Part shown: one piece after another, positions 16,565 through 24,622 of the stretch
How positions within the stretch are numbered: position 1 is the first letter of the stretch
Layout of the letters: each line of letters begins with the position of its first letter
Origin: an uncultured Veillonella sp.
GTDB taxonomy: Bacteria > Bacillota > Negativicutes > Veillonellales > Veillonellaceae
Length of the DNA stretch: 36,829 nucleotides
Direction: 5' to 3'
NCBI GenBank assembly: GCA_934202215.1
Contig: CAKPXR010000010.1
Location: 1 to 36,829, forward strand
Translations under genes and position numbers: made by a program
The notes under the pieces: model-generated
Database searches by the model: none
Seen by the model: only the letters and a program-made list of their open reading frames with translations
What the model was told of the DNA's origin: nothing

Positions 16565-17011
16565 TTAAGCTAAACCAGCAACTTTTAGAATGCCTTTATG
16601 TACAGCATCTAAGTGTGGTTGAACTACTTCAAGCAATAGATTCACTACTACAGTAGGATCAAATTGCTCGGTTAAACCAGGAACAGATACATCCATATAG
16701 ATGTTATTATCTTCATTACTTACATAGTATTTAGATACTTTATAATCTTGATTCAATGTGTTAAGTTCTTTCAACACAGCAGGAATCACTTTTTCATCAA
16801 TAGATGTTGTTGTGATAGCAATACGTGCATAGGAGAACGCAGAATCGTCCACAACAATGAATACAGGTAAACTATGCTCATGAACATCCAAACGGCCGTG
16901 ATAAACGACTGTATGAAGATCATCTGTCATTTCTTCCTTTGTAAACCAAGAGTTACCACCTTTATTAAGGTCAGCAACGAGTAAGTCAAATTTTTCTGCT
17001 TTTTGATTCAT
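16565..17011 (-). CDS. Conserved protein of unknown function (tandem paralogue)
   Basis: A 148-residue soluble protein. The shared core with the next gene includes TVVYHGRLD, LPVFIVVDDSAFSYARIAI, LNTLNQDYKVSKYYVSNEDNNIYMD and a C-terminal helical stretch VVNLLLEVVQPHLDAV. The ATG at 17011 has AGAGGA just upstream; the longer reading frame to 17062 overlaps xpt and lacks a ribosome binding site. The pair probably arose by tandem duplication. A YbjN-like or type III-chaperone-like fold is possible but unproven. No enzyme motif is visible. Confidence 0.75.
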   Translation of the reverse strand: MNQKAEKFDLLVADLNKGGNSWFTKEEMTDDLHTVVYHGRLDVHEHSLPVFIVVDDSAFSYARIAITTTSIDEKVIPAVLKELNTLNQDYKVSKYYVSNEDNNIYMDVSVPGLTEQFDPTVVVNLLLEVVQPHLDAVHKGILKVAGLA

Positions 17012-17036
17012 AATTCCTCTACAAATAATACGACTA

Positions 17037-17612
17037 TTAGTCTTCGATAAATACACAACCATTGTCTTTAAATTCTTTAATACGAACTAAAGACTCAACA
17101 CGGTACCCAGCATTTTCAAGGCGTTCACGACCAGGTTGGAAGGATTTTTCAATAGCAATCGCCATACCTACCACTTCATCACCTGCATCTTCTACCAATT
17201 TAGCAAGGCCCATAGCAGCCTCACCAGATGCCAAGAAGTCATCGATGATCAACACTTTTTCACCGGCTGGCAAGAATTTTTTAGAAATAGTAATATCGTA
17301 GTTTTCCTCTTTTGTATAAGAGTACACAACACTATGATATACATCGTCAACCATAAGAATGGATTTTTTCTTACGTGCAAATACTAATGGCACATCAAGT
17401 TCAAGTGCAGCCATCAATGCCAACGCAATACCGGATGCCTCTATAGTAACAATACGTTGTACACCTGCATCACGATAACGATCCGCAATTTCTTTACCAA
17501 TTGCTTTAAACAAGTGTGGATCGATTTGATGATTCAAAAAACCATCTACTTTTAGCACGCGATTATTGAGGACAATCCCCTCTTCACGAATGCGTTGTTT
17601 TAATAATTCCAT
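17037..17612 (-). CDS. xpt: Xanthine phosphoribosyltransferase
   Basis: A salvage enzyme of 191 residues converting xanthine and PRPP to XMP. The Bacillus-type Xpt pattern is clear: MELLKQRIREEG start, VLKVDGFLNHQIDP (hood), VTIEASGIALAL, PLVFARKKKS and the PRPP loop VLIIDDFLASGEAAMGL. The ATG at 17612 has CGGAGGT 8 nt upstream; an ATG at 17633 would add seven residues that include that site. Many Firmicutes control xpt with a guanine riboswitch, but the conserved core is not visible here, although the leader is long and structured. It is first in an operon with two unknown genes. Confidence 0.95.
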   Translation of the reverse strand: MELLKQRIREEGIVLNNRVLKVDGFLNHQIDPHLFKAIGKEIADRYRDAGVQRIVTIEASGIALALMAALELDVPLVFARKKKSILMVDDVYHSVVYSYTKEENYDITISKKFLPAGEKVLIIDDFLASGEAAMGLAKLVEDAGDEVVGMAIAIEKSFQPGRERLENAGYRVESLVRIKEFKDNGCVFIED

Positions 17613-17745
17613 GTGCTCATACCTCCGCAGCATAACTATCTTTAAATTTTAACGTAAATAACCCCTTAGGGTCAACCTATATCAAGCGAAGCCTAAACAA
17701 TATAGCTAGAAAAAACGCTACTAGCGAGACTTAAAAACTTTTAAT
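17613..17745 (-). promoter_or_regulatory. Structured 5' leader of xpt
   Basis: About 130 nt precede xpt. In RNA sense it contains CGCTAGTAGCG followed by TTTTTT (17726-17710, weak 4-bp stem), then a longer stem with CTATAT and ATATAG at its base and a GGC-TTC-GC tip, then ACCCTAAGGGGT followed by TTATTTA near 17670. The arrangement is compatible with an attenuator, but none of the stems is strong and no known riboswitch class is recognised. Confidence 0.3.
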
Positions 17746-17749
17746 CTGA

Positions 17750-17777
17750 ATCATATAATTCAACAGGTTTATAACAA
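17750..17777 (-). promoter_or_regulatory. Probable xpt promoter
   Basis: TTGTTA (17777-17772), a 16-bp spacer and TATGAT (17755-17750) lie in the minus sense. Transcription would start near 17743 and give a leader of about 130 nt. Confidence 0.45.
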
Positions 17778-17815
17778 TATAATATAGCACAAATAGACCA
17801 AGTCTAAAATATAAA

Positions 17816-17852
17816 AAGACACACTTATGAAAAATATCATAAAGTGTGTCTT
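17816..17852. terminator. Terminator after the LysR gene
   Basis: AAGACACACTT (17816-17826) pairs with AAGTGTGTCTT (17842-17852), with an additional inner ATGA/TCAT. TTTTTAT follows in the minus sense. It lies 4 bp after the LysR-gene stop codon. Confidence 0.85.
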
Positions 17853-17856
17853 ATTA

Positions 17857-18762
17857 TTATAAGACCTTATCGCGAGTACTTTCACGATTAACAAGCAAGG
17901 ATGTAAATCGTGCAGCCCCTTCAGATTGAGGAACCAAACGAGAACGCACAAGTACAATATCACGTGTTGGCACAGGAATATCCGTATCAATACGTACAAC
18001 TGTACCTTCTTGTATTTTTTGTTGCACTACATGGTTAGGCAACATAGAAATTCCCATGTTAATTTCTACTAGGTCAAGTAAAACATCGACGCTACCAAGT
18101 TCGAACCGCGGCTTGCGACATGCACCATGAGTTACTTCATCAAAGAATGTACGACTTGCAGACCCTTTATGCAATAGCAAAATAGGCTCATTCAAAAGAC
18201 GCCCTTGATCAAAGAATCCTGCCCCTTTATAATCAGGTCCACCAACAAATACATCTTGAATTGTGGCTAATGTAGTAACCTCCAATTGAGGATTATCGCG
18301 TAAACCTTCATAATCATTAACTACTGCTAACTGCGCGTCTTTATTAAGTACTAACTCTACACAATCAGGGGACGGACGATTAATAATATGTAAACCGATT
18401 TCACTTTCTTGTAACTGCCATTTATGGAAATAGGGCAATAAGAAATGGCGACATAATGTATCTGTAGCGGCAAGATTTAAACTTTCAAAAGCTTGACTCA
18501 CCCGTTCTTGTAATTGAGTAACGCCATTATCAAGAATGGAAAAGGCCTTAGCTACCGTATCAAATAACTCCTTGCCTTCCGGCGTGAACCCTACAGATTT
18601 TGTAGTGCGCACGAAAAGAGGCATATTAAGCTCCCCTTCTAATTGCTTAATACTTTGGCTAATAGCGGATTGGGAAACGCCTAACTCTTTTGCTGCACGA
18701 GAAAAGGATAAATATAAGCCTACCCCTAAAAAGGTTCTATACAAATCTGCAGATACTGCCAT
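17857..18762 (-). CDS. LysR-family transcriptional regulator
   Basis: A 301-residue LysR-type regulator. The N-terminal winged HTH is clear (FSRAAKELGVSQSAISQSIKQLEGELNMPLF, with FVRTTKSVGFTPEG forming the wing), followed by a linker helix and a periplasmic-binding-protein-like effector domain with the INMGISMLPNHVV block typical of the family. I start it at the ATG at 18762: the GTG at 18771 lies inside the GAGGTG ribosome binding site. It is transcribed divergently from purL across a 268-bp region, the standard layout for a LysR regulator and its target, so purL control is a reasonable inference. The effector is unknown. Confidence 0.92.
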   Translation of the reverse strand: MAVSADLYRTFLGVGLYLSFSRAAKELGVSQSAISQSIKQLEGELNMPLFVRTTKSVGFTPEGKELFDTVAKAFSILDNGVTQLQERVSQAFESLNLAATDTLCRHFLLPYFHKWQLQESEIGLHIINRPSPDCVELVLNKDAQLAVVNDYEGLRDNPQLEVTTLATIQDVFVGGPDYKGAGFFDQGRLLNEPILLLHKGSASRTFFDEVTHGACRKPRFELGSVDVLLDLVEINMGISMLPNHVVQQKIQEGTVVRIDTDIPVPTRDIVLVRSRLVPQSEGAARFTSLLVNRESTRDKVL

Positions 18763-18871
18763 TTTATTCACCTCTGTTATATACTAATAGTAATGTCTTA
18801 CTTTTAAATATACATATTATTTACTATATTATAATTATAAACTCTCAATATATAATGAATATGTAGAAATC

Positions 18872-18961
18872 TTCATGAAAGTTAGGTCTTATGACCTTCA
18901 TGAATCTTTCATATTTATTAGTATTTCTAATCTTTTCATAAGTAAGATTATCTTTACTTAT
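18872..18961 (+). promoter_or_regulatory. Two hairpins in the purL upstream region
   Basis: The palindrome TTCATGAA occurs at 18872-18879 and 18897-18904. The two copies flank AGGTC-TTAT-GACCT (18884-18897) and together form one hairpin. A second hairpin, ATAAGTAA (18938-18945) with TTACTTAT (18954-18961), follows. Neither has a U-tract, so these are not terminators. They may be regulator-binding DNA repeats or leader structure. A TATAAT at 18851-18856 without a good -35 could be an activator-dependent purL promoter. Confidence 0.35.
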
Positions 18962-19030
18962 AAGTCTAGACCGACTATACTTAATTTGTCAATATCCCAC
19001 AGGGAATTATATACATTACAGGAGGCTACA

Positions 19031-22000
19031 ATGGCTATACAACGATTATTCGTAACAAAACGAGAATCTTTCAACCAAGAAGCACAACGCATGTTACACA
19101 CCTTACAACAGGAGCTATCTATGCCTGTAACAGGTGTTACCATTTATGAGCGGTATGATATTGAAAATTTAGATGCCAAGGATTTAGAATCTGCCAAAAA
19201 TTTAATTTTCTCCGAACCTCCTGTGGATACAGTATTAGAAGAAATTCCAGCTGTACAAGGTTTCGTATTCGCTGTTGAATATGTACCAGGTCAATACGAT
19301 CAACGTGCTGATAGTGCTGAGCAATGTATTTCTATGCTAACCCTTACATCCGGACATGTTGTTCACTGTGCCCGTGTATACGCTATTGAAGGTACTTTCA
19401 CAAAAGAACAAGAAAATAGTATCAAAAAATACTACATCAACCCAGTTGATTCCCGTGAAGCTAGCCTTGAATTACCAAACACTTTGGATCTTGATTTAGA
19501 AGACCCAAAACTAGTATCAACAATTGATGGTTTTACTAAAATGAGCGATGCCAATTTAGAAGAACTCATCAAAAATTATGGTCTTGCTATGACCTTGGCA
19601 GACCTTCAAATGATTAGACAACAATATGCAGAGATAGAACACCGCGATCCTACCATTACAGAAATTCGCCTCTTTGATACCTATTGGTCCGACCACTGCC
19701 GTCATACTACATTCATGACGGAATTAACGGATATTACTATTGAGGATAATCGTTTTACAGGTGCGGTAAAAGAAGCCCTTGAAGAATACATGGAAGGTCG
19801 TGCTGAGCTATATACAACGAAGAAAAAGGCTCGCTCTCTCATGGATATGGCGACACTGGCAGTCAAAGAATTACGTCATGCAGGCGGTTTAACAAATCTT
19901 GACGAATCCGATGAAATCAACGCATGTACTATCATCGTTCCAGTTGATGTAAACGGCAAAACAGAGGAATGGTTGTTATTGTTCAAAAATGAAACACATA
20001 ACCATCCGACTGAAATTGAACCATTTGGTGGCGCTGCCACATGCTTAGGAGGTTGTATCCGCGACCCATTAAGCGGACGCGCTTATGTATACCAAGCTAT
20101 GCGCGTTACAGGTGCTGGCGACCCACACACTAGCCTTGAAGATACATTAGAAGGAAAATTACCACAGAAGAAAATTACCCAAGAAGCTGCACGTGGCTAC
20201 TCCTCTTACGGCAACCAAATCGGCCTTGCTACAGGTGAAATAAAAGAATATTATCATCCTGGTTATGTAGCTAAACGCATGGAAATCGGTGCTGTTATTG
20301 GTGCTGCACCTCGCAGTCAAGTACGCCGTGAAGTACCCGTTCCGGGCGATGTAGTAGTATTACTGGGCGGTAAAACTGGTCGTGATGGCTGTGGTGGTGC
20401 TACAGGTTCCTCTAAAGAACATACGGTAGAATCCCTTTCTACATGCGGTGCAGAAGTACAAAAAGGCAATGCCCTTACTGAACGCAAAATTCAACGCCTC
20501 TTCCGTCGCAGTGAAGTAACTACACTCATCAAACGTTGTAATGACTTTGGTGCTGGCGGTGTATCCGTTGCTATCGGCGAATTAACAGATGGCGTAACAA
20601 TCAACCTCGATTTAGTGCCTAAAAAATATGCTGGCCTCGACGGTACAGAATTAGCAATCTCAGAATCCCAAGAACGTATGGCCTGCGTTATCTCCGCTTC
20701 TGATGTAGATACTTTCAAAGCATACTGCGATGAAGAGAACTTAGAATGTACAGTTGTAGCGGATGTAACTGATACAAATCGCCTTATCATGAACTGGAAT
20801 GGCGAAACAATTGTAGATATCAGTCGCGACTTCTTGAATACAAACGGTGCAAGCCAACAACAAGAAGCTATCGTAACAGCTCCAACAGATCGTTCTTACT
20901 TCTTACGAGGTTCTTCAAGCGCAGATAACTTCAAAGAAAAGTGGCTTACTGCCGTATCTGACTTGAATACCGCATCCCAACAAGGTTTAGCAGAACGTTT
21001 CGACAGTACCGTTGGTGCTAATACAGTGCTCATGCCATTTGGAGGCAAATTCCAAAAGACACCTACCCAAGGCATGGTCGCAAAATTACCTGTATTAAAC
21101 GGTGAAACTACAACTGCAAGCATCATGACCCATGGCTTCGTACCAGAACTATCTGCTTGGAGCCCATACCATGGCGCACAATATGCAGTACTTTTATCTG
21201 TTGCTAAATTAGTTGCTCTTGGCGGTCGTCGTGAAGATGCATACTTAACATTACAAGAATACTTTGAACGTCTTAATTCTAAAGAGTCTTGGGGTAAACC
21301 TGTAGCCGCGCTTCTCGGTGCCTATAAAGCTCAAAAGGAACTTGAAATCGGCGCTATTGGTGGCAAAGATTCTATGAGCGGTACTTTTATGAACCTTACA
21401 GTTCCTCCTACCCTCGTATCCTTTGCCGTTGGTACAGCCCATGTAGATAACATCGTAAGCCAAGAGCTAAAAGGCGTAGATCACCGTCTCGTATTCTTTG
21501 ATGTACCTCGTACATATGACGACACTCCTGATTGGGATCGCTTCAAGGAAAACTGTGAAGTTTTACAAGAACAAATTGAAAAAGGTCGTGTATATTCTGC
21601 TTATGTAGTTGACCAAGGTGGTATTCCTGAAGCAGTCACAAAAATGGCTCTTGGTAACGATATCGGTGTTAAATTCGATAAATATGCTGAACGTGCAATT
21701 TTCCAACCAGCTCTTGGTGCATTTATCGTAGAGGTAGACATTAAAGCTGTTAACTATCTCTTAGAATTGCCAGGACTAAAAGTAATTGGTGTAACACAAG
21801 CAACCCCTGTTATTGAATGGTCCGATCAATCCGTATCGCTTAAAGAAATCCAATCAGCTTATGAAGCTCCTCTTAATGATATCTTCCCTATGCATGCACC
21901 AAATGGTGTAGGTGAAGCCGTAGCATACATTCATGACCAACATGCTAAACCTCGCAGTACATCTCTAGGTGCTAAACCTAAAGTTCTCATTCCTGTATTC

Positions 22001-22771
22001 CCTGGTACAAACTGTGAATTTGATTCTGCTCGCGCCTTTGAAAGAGCTGGGGCAGAAACAGATATCGTAGTCATTCAAAACCAAACACCAGAACAATTAA
22101 AAGAATCTATTGATGTAATTAAAGCTAAACTAGCAGAATCTCAAATCCTTATGTTCCCTGGTGGCTTCAGTGCTGGTGATGAACCAGATGGATCTGGTAA
22201 ATTCATGGCTACACTCTTCCGTAACCCATACCTTGCGGAAGGCCTAGAAAATCTCTTGTACAAACAAGATGGACTCGTACTTGGTATTTGCAATGGTTTC
22301 CAGGCTCTTATCAAATTAGGTTTGTTGCCAGGTGGTCATATTGAAACCTTAACTGCTGACCATCCTACTTTGACATACAACACAATTGGTCGTCACTTGT
22401 CCCGCATGGTTAACACTAAAGTCATTTCTACTAAATCCCCTTGGATGAGTGATGCTAAAGCAGGCGAGATCTACACTGTGCCAATTTCTCATGGTGAAGG
22501 TCGCTTCATTGCTTCTCCTCAACAAGTATTGGAATTCAATAAAACTGGTCAAATTGCTACACAATATGTAGACTTTGATGGTATTGCATCCATGGATAGC
22601 CGCTTCAACCCAAATCAATCTGTAGCTGCTATCGAAGGTATTTACAGCCCTGATGGACGTGTATTCGGTAAAATGGCTCATTCCGAACGATGTGGTACAG
22701 GAATTAGTAAAAATATTCCTGGCCAATTAGAAATGCCAATCTTCACATCTGGTGTAAAGTACTTTAAATAA
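19031..22771 (+). CDS. purL: Phosphoribosylformylglycinamidine synthase, single-chain form
   Basis: FGAM synthetase (step 4) of 1246 residues, the large fused form of Clostridia, lactobacilli and enterobacteria, not the PurS/PurQ/PurL complex. An N-terminal PurS-like region (MAIQRLFVTKRESF) precedes two AIRS-like halves (TYWSDHCRHTTFM, LLFKNETHNHPTEIEPFGGA, CNDFGAGGVSVAIGEL, AIGGKDSMSGTF). The C-terminal glutaminase has FPGGFSAGDEPDGSGKF, the nucleophile Cys in LGICNGFQAL and the His-Glu of PISHGEGRF. The ATG at 19031 has AGGAGG 5 nt upstream. The frame stays open 52 codons further upstream, but no ribosome binding site or homology supports using it. It stands alone, away from the pur operon and divergent from a LysR gene. 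Confidence 0.97.
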   Translation: MAIQRLFVTKRESFNQEAQRMLHTLQQELSMPVTGVTIYERYDIENLDAKDLESAKNLIFSEPPVDTVLEEIPAVQGFVFAVEYVPGQYDQRADSAEQCISMLTLTSGHVVHCARVYAIEGTFTKEQENSIKKYYINPVDSREASLELPNTLDLDLEDPKLVSTIDGFTKMSDANLEELIKNYGLAMTLADLQMIRQQYAEIEHRDPTITEIRLFDTYWSDHCRHTTFMTELTDITIEDNRFTGAVKEALEEYMEGRAELYTTKKKARSLMDMATLAVKELRHAGGLTNLDESDEINACTIIVPVDVNGKTEEWLLLFKNETHNHPTEIEPFGGAATCLGGCIRDPLSGRAYVYQAMRVTGAGDPHTSLEDTLEGKLPQKKITQEAARGYSSYGNQIGLATGEIKEYYHPGYVAKRMEIGAVIGAAPRSQVRREVPVPGDVVVLLGGKTGRDGCGGATGSSKEHTVESLSTCGAEVQKGNALTERKIQRLFRRSEVTTLIKRCNDFGAGGVSVAIGELTDGVTINLDLVPKKYAGLDGTELAISESQERMACVISASDVDTFKAYCDEENLECTVVADVTDTNRLIMNWNGETIVDISRDFLNTNGASQQQEAIVTAPTDRSYFLRGSSSADNFKEKWLTAVSDLNTASQQGLAERFDSTVGANTVLMPFGGKFQKTPTQGMVAKLPVLNGETTTASIMTHGFVPELSAWSPYHGAQYAVLLSVAKLVALGGRREDAYLTLQEYFERLNSKESWGKPVAALLGAYKAQKELEIGAIGGKDSMSGTFMNLTVPPTLVSFAVGTAHVDNIVSQELKGVDHRLVFFDVPRTYDDTPDWDRFKENCEVLQEQIEKGRVYSAYVVDQGGIPEAVTKMALGNDIGVKFDKYAERAIFQPALGAFIVEVDIKAVNYLLELPGLKVIGVTQATPVIEWSDQSVSLKEIQSAYEAPLNDIFPMHAPNGVGEAVAYIHDQHAKPRSTSLGAKPKVLIPVFPGTNCEFDSARAFERAGAETDIVVIQNQTPEQLKESIDVIKAKLAESQILMFPGGFSAGDEPDGSGKFMATLFRNPYLAEGLENLLYKQDGLVLGICNGFQALIKLGLLPGGHIETLTADHPTLTYNTIGRHLSRMVNTKVISTKSPWMSDAKAGEIYTVPISHGEGRFIASPQQVLEFNKTGQIATQYVDFDGIASMDSRFNPNQSVAAIEGIYSPDGRVFGKMAHSERCGTGISKNIPGQLEMPIFTSGVKYFK

Positions 22772-22792
22772 TTTATGACTATTCTTTCATGT

Positions 22793-22822
22793 GAAAAGCC
22801 TACTCCTCGGGGTAGGCTTTTC
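22793..22822 (+). terminator. purL terminator
   Basis: GAAAAGCCTAC (22793-22803) pairs with GTAGGCTTTTC (22812-22822) around an 8-nt loop; the T-run is built into the 3' arm. It lies 21 bp after the purL stop. Confidence 0.85.
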
Positions 22823-22826
22823 AATA

Positions 22827-22855
22827 TTGATTTTTTTCGAAAATATTAGTATTAT
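22827..22855 (+). promoter_or_regulatory. Promoter of the flavodiiron gene
   Basis: TTGATT (22827-22832), a 17-bp spacer and TATTAT (22850-22855) lie directly after the purL terminator. The start near 22862 gives a leader of about 70 nt. Confidence 0.5.
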
Positions 22856-22934
22856 AAGTTGATGATATATTTACAAATATGAGAATTCATATAAACCTAT
22901 ACATAACAAATGTGAGTTAAGAAAGGATTTTATT

Positions 22935-24170
22935 ATGCATTGTGCTCAGAAAATGACCCATAATATCTACTGGATTGGTAGTAATGACTGGACTACAGAA
23001 CGTTTTGAAAACTTATTCCCTATTCCAAATGGTGTTAGCTATAACAGCTATTTCATTGATGATGAAAAAACTTGCGTTGTAGACTCTGTTGATGCAGAAA
23101 TTCGCGAAGAATACTTCGACAACTTGACTCATCTCTTAAATGGTCGCGACCTTGATTACATCATCGTTAACCATATGGAACCAGATCATTGCCAAACATT
23201 ATTGGAAACATTGGAACGCTACCCTAACTGTAAAATGGTTGGTAATGCTACAACATTCCGCATGTTTGAACAATTCTACAATTCTCCAAAACCTGATCAA
23301 TACTATACAGTTAAAGAAGGCGATGAAATTTGCTTAGGTAAACATACTCTTGTTTCCTACACTATGCCTATGGTTCACTGGCCAGAAGTAACTTGTACAT
23401 TTGAAAAGTCTACTGGTACATTGTTCTCTGCAGATGCTTTTGGTACATTTGGCACAGTGAATGGCAATATCTTTGCCGACCAAACTGATTACGTCGCTAC
23501 ATACGAAGAAGAAGCTCGTCGTTACTATACAAACATCGTTGGTAAATACGGCCCTCAAGTACAAAATGCAATCCGCAAAGTTTCTGGTCTTGATATTAAA
23601 CGCATTGCTCCACTTCATGGTCCAATCTGGCGTACACCTGAATCTATCGATTATATCTTGCACAAATACTTGCACTGGTCCAGCTACACAGCTGAGCAAA
23701 AAGGTGTAGTTATCGCCTTCGGTTCTATGTACGGCAACACTCGTGCCATCGCACAACAATTGGCGAAACAATTGTCCAAACGCGGTGTTACAGATATTAA
23801 AATCTATGATGTTTCCAAAACTAACGCTTCCTACATCATCGCTGATGCTTGGAAATACACTAACTTGGTAACAATTGCACCTACATACAATTTGAACCTA
23901 TACCTTACAATGGAAAACTTTATTCATGAATTGAAAGCTCTTAACTTCCAAAACCACAAAGTATCCATCATTGGTAACCACTCTTGGGCATCTGCTGCAA
24001 TGAAAACAATGGTTGCTCACTTTGAAAACGACTTCAAAGACATTGAAATCGTATCCGAACCACTTGATATCAAATCCTCTTTAAAACCAGAAGATCTTCC
24101 AAAAATTGAAAAAATGGCAGACGATATCAAAGCATCCATCGATGCAGCTGAAATCAAAGAAGTATTATAA
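22935..24170 (+). CDS. Flavodiiron protein (A-type flavoprotein, O2/NO reductase)
   Basis: A 411-residue cytoplasmic enzyme that reduces oxygen to water and/or NO to N2O, protecting anaerobes. The N-terminal metallo-beta-lactamase-like domain holds the di-iron ligands: His80-x-Glu82-x-Asp84-His85 (HMEPDH), His148, Asp167 and His228. The C-terminal flavodoxin domain starts near residue 257 with VVIAFGSMYGNTRAIA, the FMN phosphate loop. There is no rubredoxin or flavin-reductase extension, so it is the minimal class A form and needs a separate electron donor. GAAAGGA lies 7 nt before the ATG. It is monocistronic, between its own promoter and terminator. The preference for O2 or NO cannot be read from the sequence. 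Confidence 0.95.
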   Translation: MHCAQKMTHNIYWIGSNDWTTERFENLFPIPNGVSYNSYFIDDEKTCVVDSVDAEIREEYFDNLTHLLNGRDLDYIIVNHMEPDHCQTLLETLERYPNCKMVGNATTFRMFEQFYNSPKPDQYYTVKEGDEICLGKHTLVSYTMPMVHWPEVTCTFEKSTGTLFSADAFGTFGTVNGNIFADQTDYVATYEEEARRYYTNIVGKYGPQVQNAIRKVSGLDIKRIAPLHGPIWRTPESIDYILHKYLHWSSYTAEQKGVVIAFGSMYGNTRAIAQQLAKQLSKRGVTDIKIYDVSKTNASYIIADAWKYTNLVTIAPTYNLNLYLTMENFIHELKALNFQNHKVSIIGNHSWASAAMKTMVAHFENDFKDIEIVSEPLDIKSSLKPEDLPKIEKMADDIKASIDAAEIKEVL

Positions 24171-24180
24171 TACTAACACT

Positions 24181-24206
24181 AAAAGCCGCCTGAAAAGGCG
24201 GCTTTT
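24181..24206 (+). terminator. Terminator of the flavodiiron gene
   Basis: AAAAGCCGCC (24181-24190) pairs with GGCGGCTTTT (24197-24206) and is followed by TCTT. A 10-bp GC-rich stem 10 bp after the stop codon. Confidence 0.9.
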
Positions 24207-24257
24207 TCTTATACTTTAAAAGTCTTATGAAAGTCTAAAATTTTCACTATTTTTTGC

Positions 24258-24286
24258 TTGACATAAATCTAACTTTTTCATATACT
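24258..24286 (+). promoter_or_regulatory. Near-consensus promoter of tRNA-Ser
   Basis: TTGACA (24258-24263, perfect -35), a 17-bp spacer and TATACT (24281-24286). This is the best promoter match in the window, as expected for a stable-RNA gene. Transcription would begin about 25 nt before the mature tRNA. Confidence 0.85.
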
Positions 24287-24317
24287 ATACAAGTACCTGT
24301 TACACAACAGAATACAT

Positions 24318-24408
24318 GGAGAGGTGTCCGAGCGGCTGAAGGAGCATGATTGGAAATCATGTGTGCGGTTATACCGTACCCAGGGTTCAAATCCCTGTCT
24401 CTCCGCCA
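24318..24408 (+). tRNA. tRNA-Ser, anticodon GGA
   Basis: A cloverleaf with long variable arm is seen. The acceptor is GGAGAGG paired with TCTCTCC, the discriminator is G, and CCA is encoded (24406-24408). The anticodon stem CATGA/TCATG encloses loop TTGGAAA with anticodon GGA at 24352-24354, which reads UCC and UCU serine codons. The T arm contains GGTTCAAATCC. The variable arm of about 17 nt is the class II serine type. Confidence 0.97.
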
Positions 24409-24410
24409 TA

Positions 24411-24440
24411 AAAAAAGCAGTGCTTATGCACTGCTTTTTT
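24411..24440. terminator. Terminator of tRNA-Ser
   Basis: AAAAAAGCAGTGC (24411-24423) pairs with GCACTGCTTTTTT (24428-24440) around a 4-nt loop, 2 nt after the encoded CCA. The A-run makes it usable on the other strand too. Confidence 0.92.
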
Positions 24441-24453
24441 ATTATCTAACATT

Positions 24454-24480
24454 AAGAGGTGATATAAACTATCACCTCTT
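24454..24480 (+). terminator. Second terminator behind tRNA-Ser
   Basis: AAGAGGTGATA (24454-24464) pairs with TATCACCTCTT (24470-24480), followed by TTTTATATC. It gives tandem termination 13 bp after the first terminator, with no gene between them. Confidence 0.7.
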
Positions 24481-24490
24481 TTTATATCTC

Positions 24491-24523
24491 CTTATATCGA
24501 CCTATATACCCTTATATCGACCT
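24491..24523. repeat. Two direct copies of a 13-bp motif, 20-bp period
   Basis: CTTATATCGACCT occurs at 24491-24503 and 24511-24523, separated by ATATACC. With only two units and no spacer diversity it is not a CRISPR. The stretch between the tRNA terminators and the next terminator holds no gene. Confidence 0.5.
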
Positions 24524-24559
24524 GCAAAGTATCACATTTCACTACCGCCAAACAGCAAA

Positions 24560-24602
24560 AAAGAAAAAGGCTATCGACATAACATCGATAGCCTTTTTCT
24601 TT
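24560..24602. terminator. Bidirectional terminator after the homocysteine methyltransferase gene
   Basis: An 18-bp perfect stem (24560-24577 with 24585-24602) with loop CATAACA carries A/T runs on both sides, 20 bp after the stop of the minus-strand gene. Confidence 0.88.
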
Positions 24603-24622
24603 TATATCATTAGTTTATATTA

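Noticed and set aside
18875..19030. In-frame 52-codon N-terminal extension of purL
   Set aside because: It starts without a ribosome binding site and does not look like PurL. The ATG at 19031 has a perfect AGGAGG and gives the normal N-terminus.
15680..19030. Purine riboswitches upstream of purE, xpt or purL
   Set aside because: I looked for the conserved junction and loop sequences on the relevant strands and did not find them. A covariance-model search would be decisive.
24491..24523. Possible CRISPR start
   Set aside because: Only two short copies with a 7-bp spacer and no cas genes in the window.
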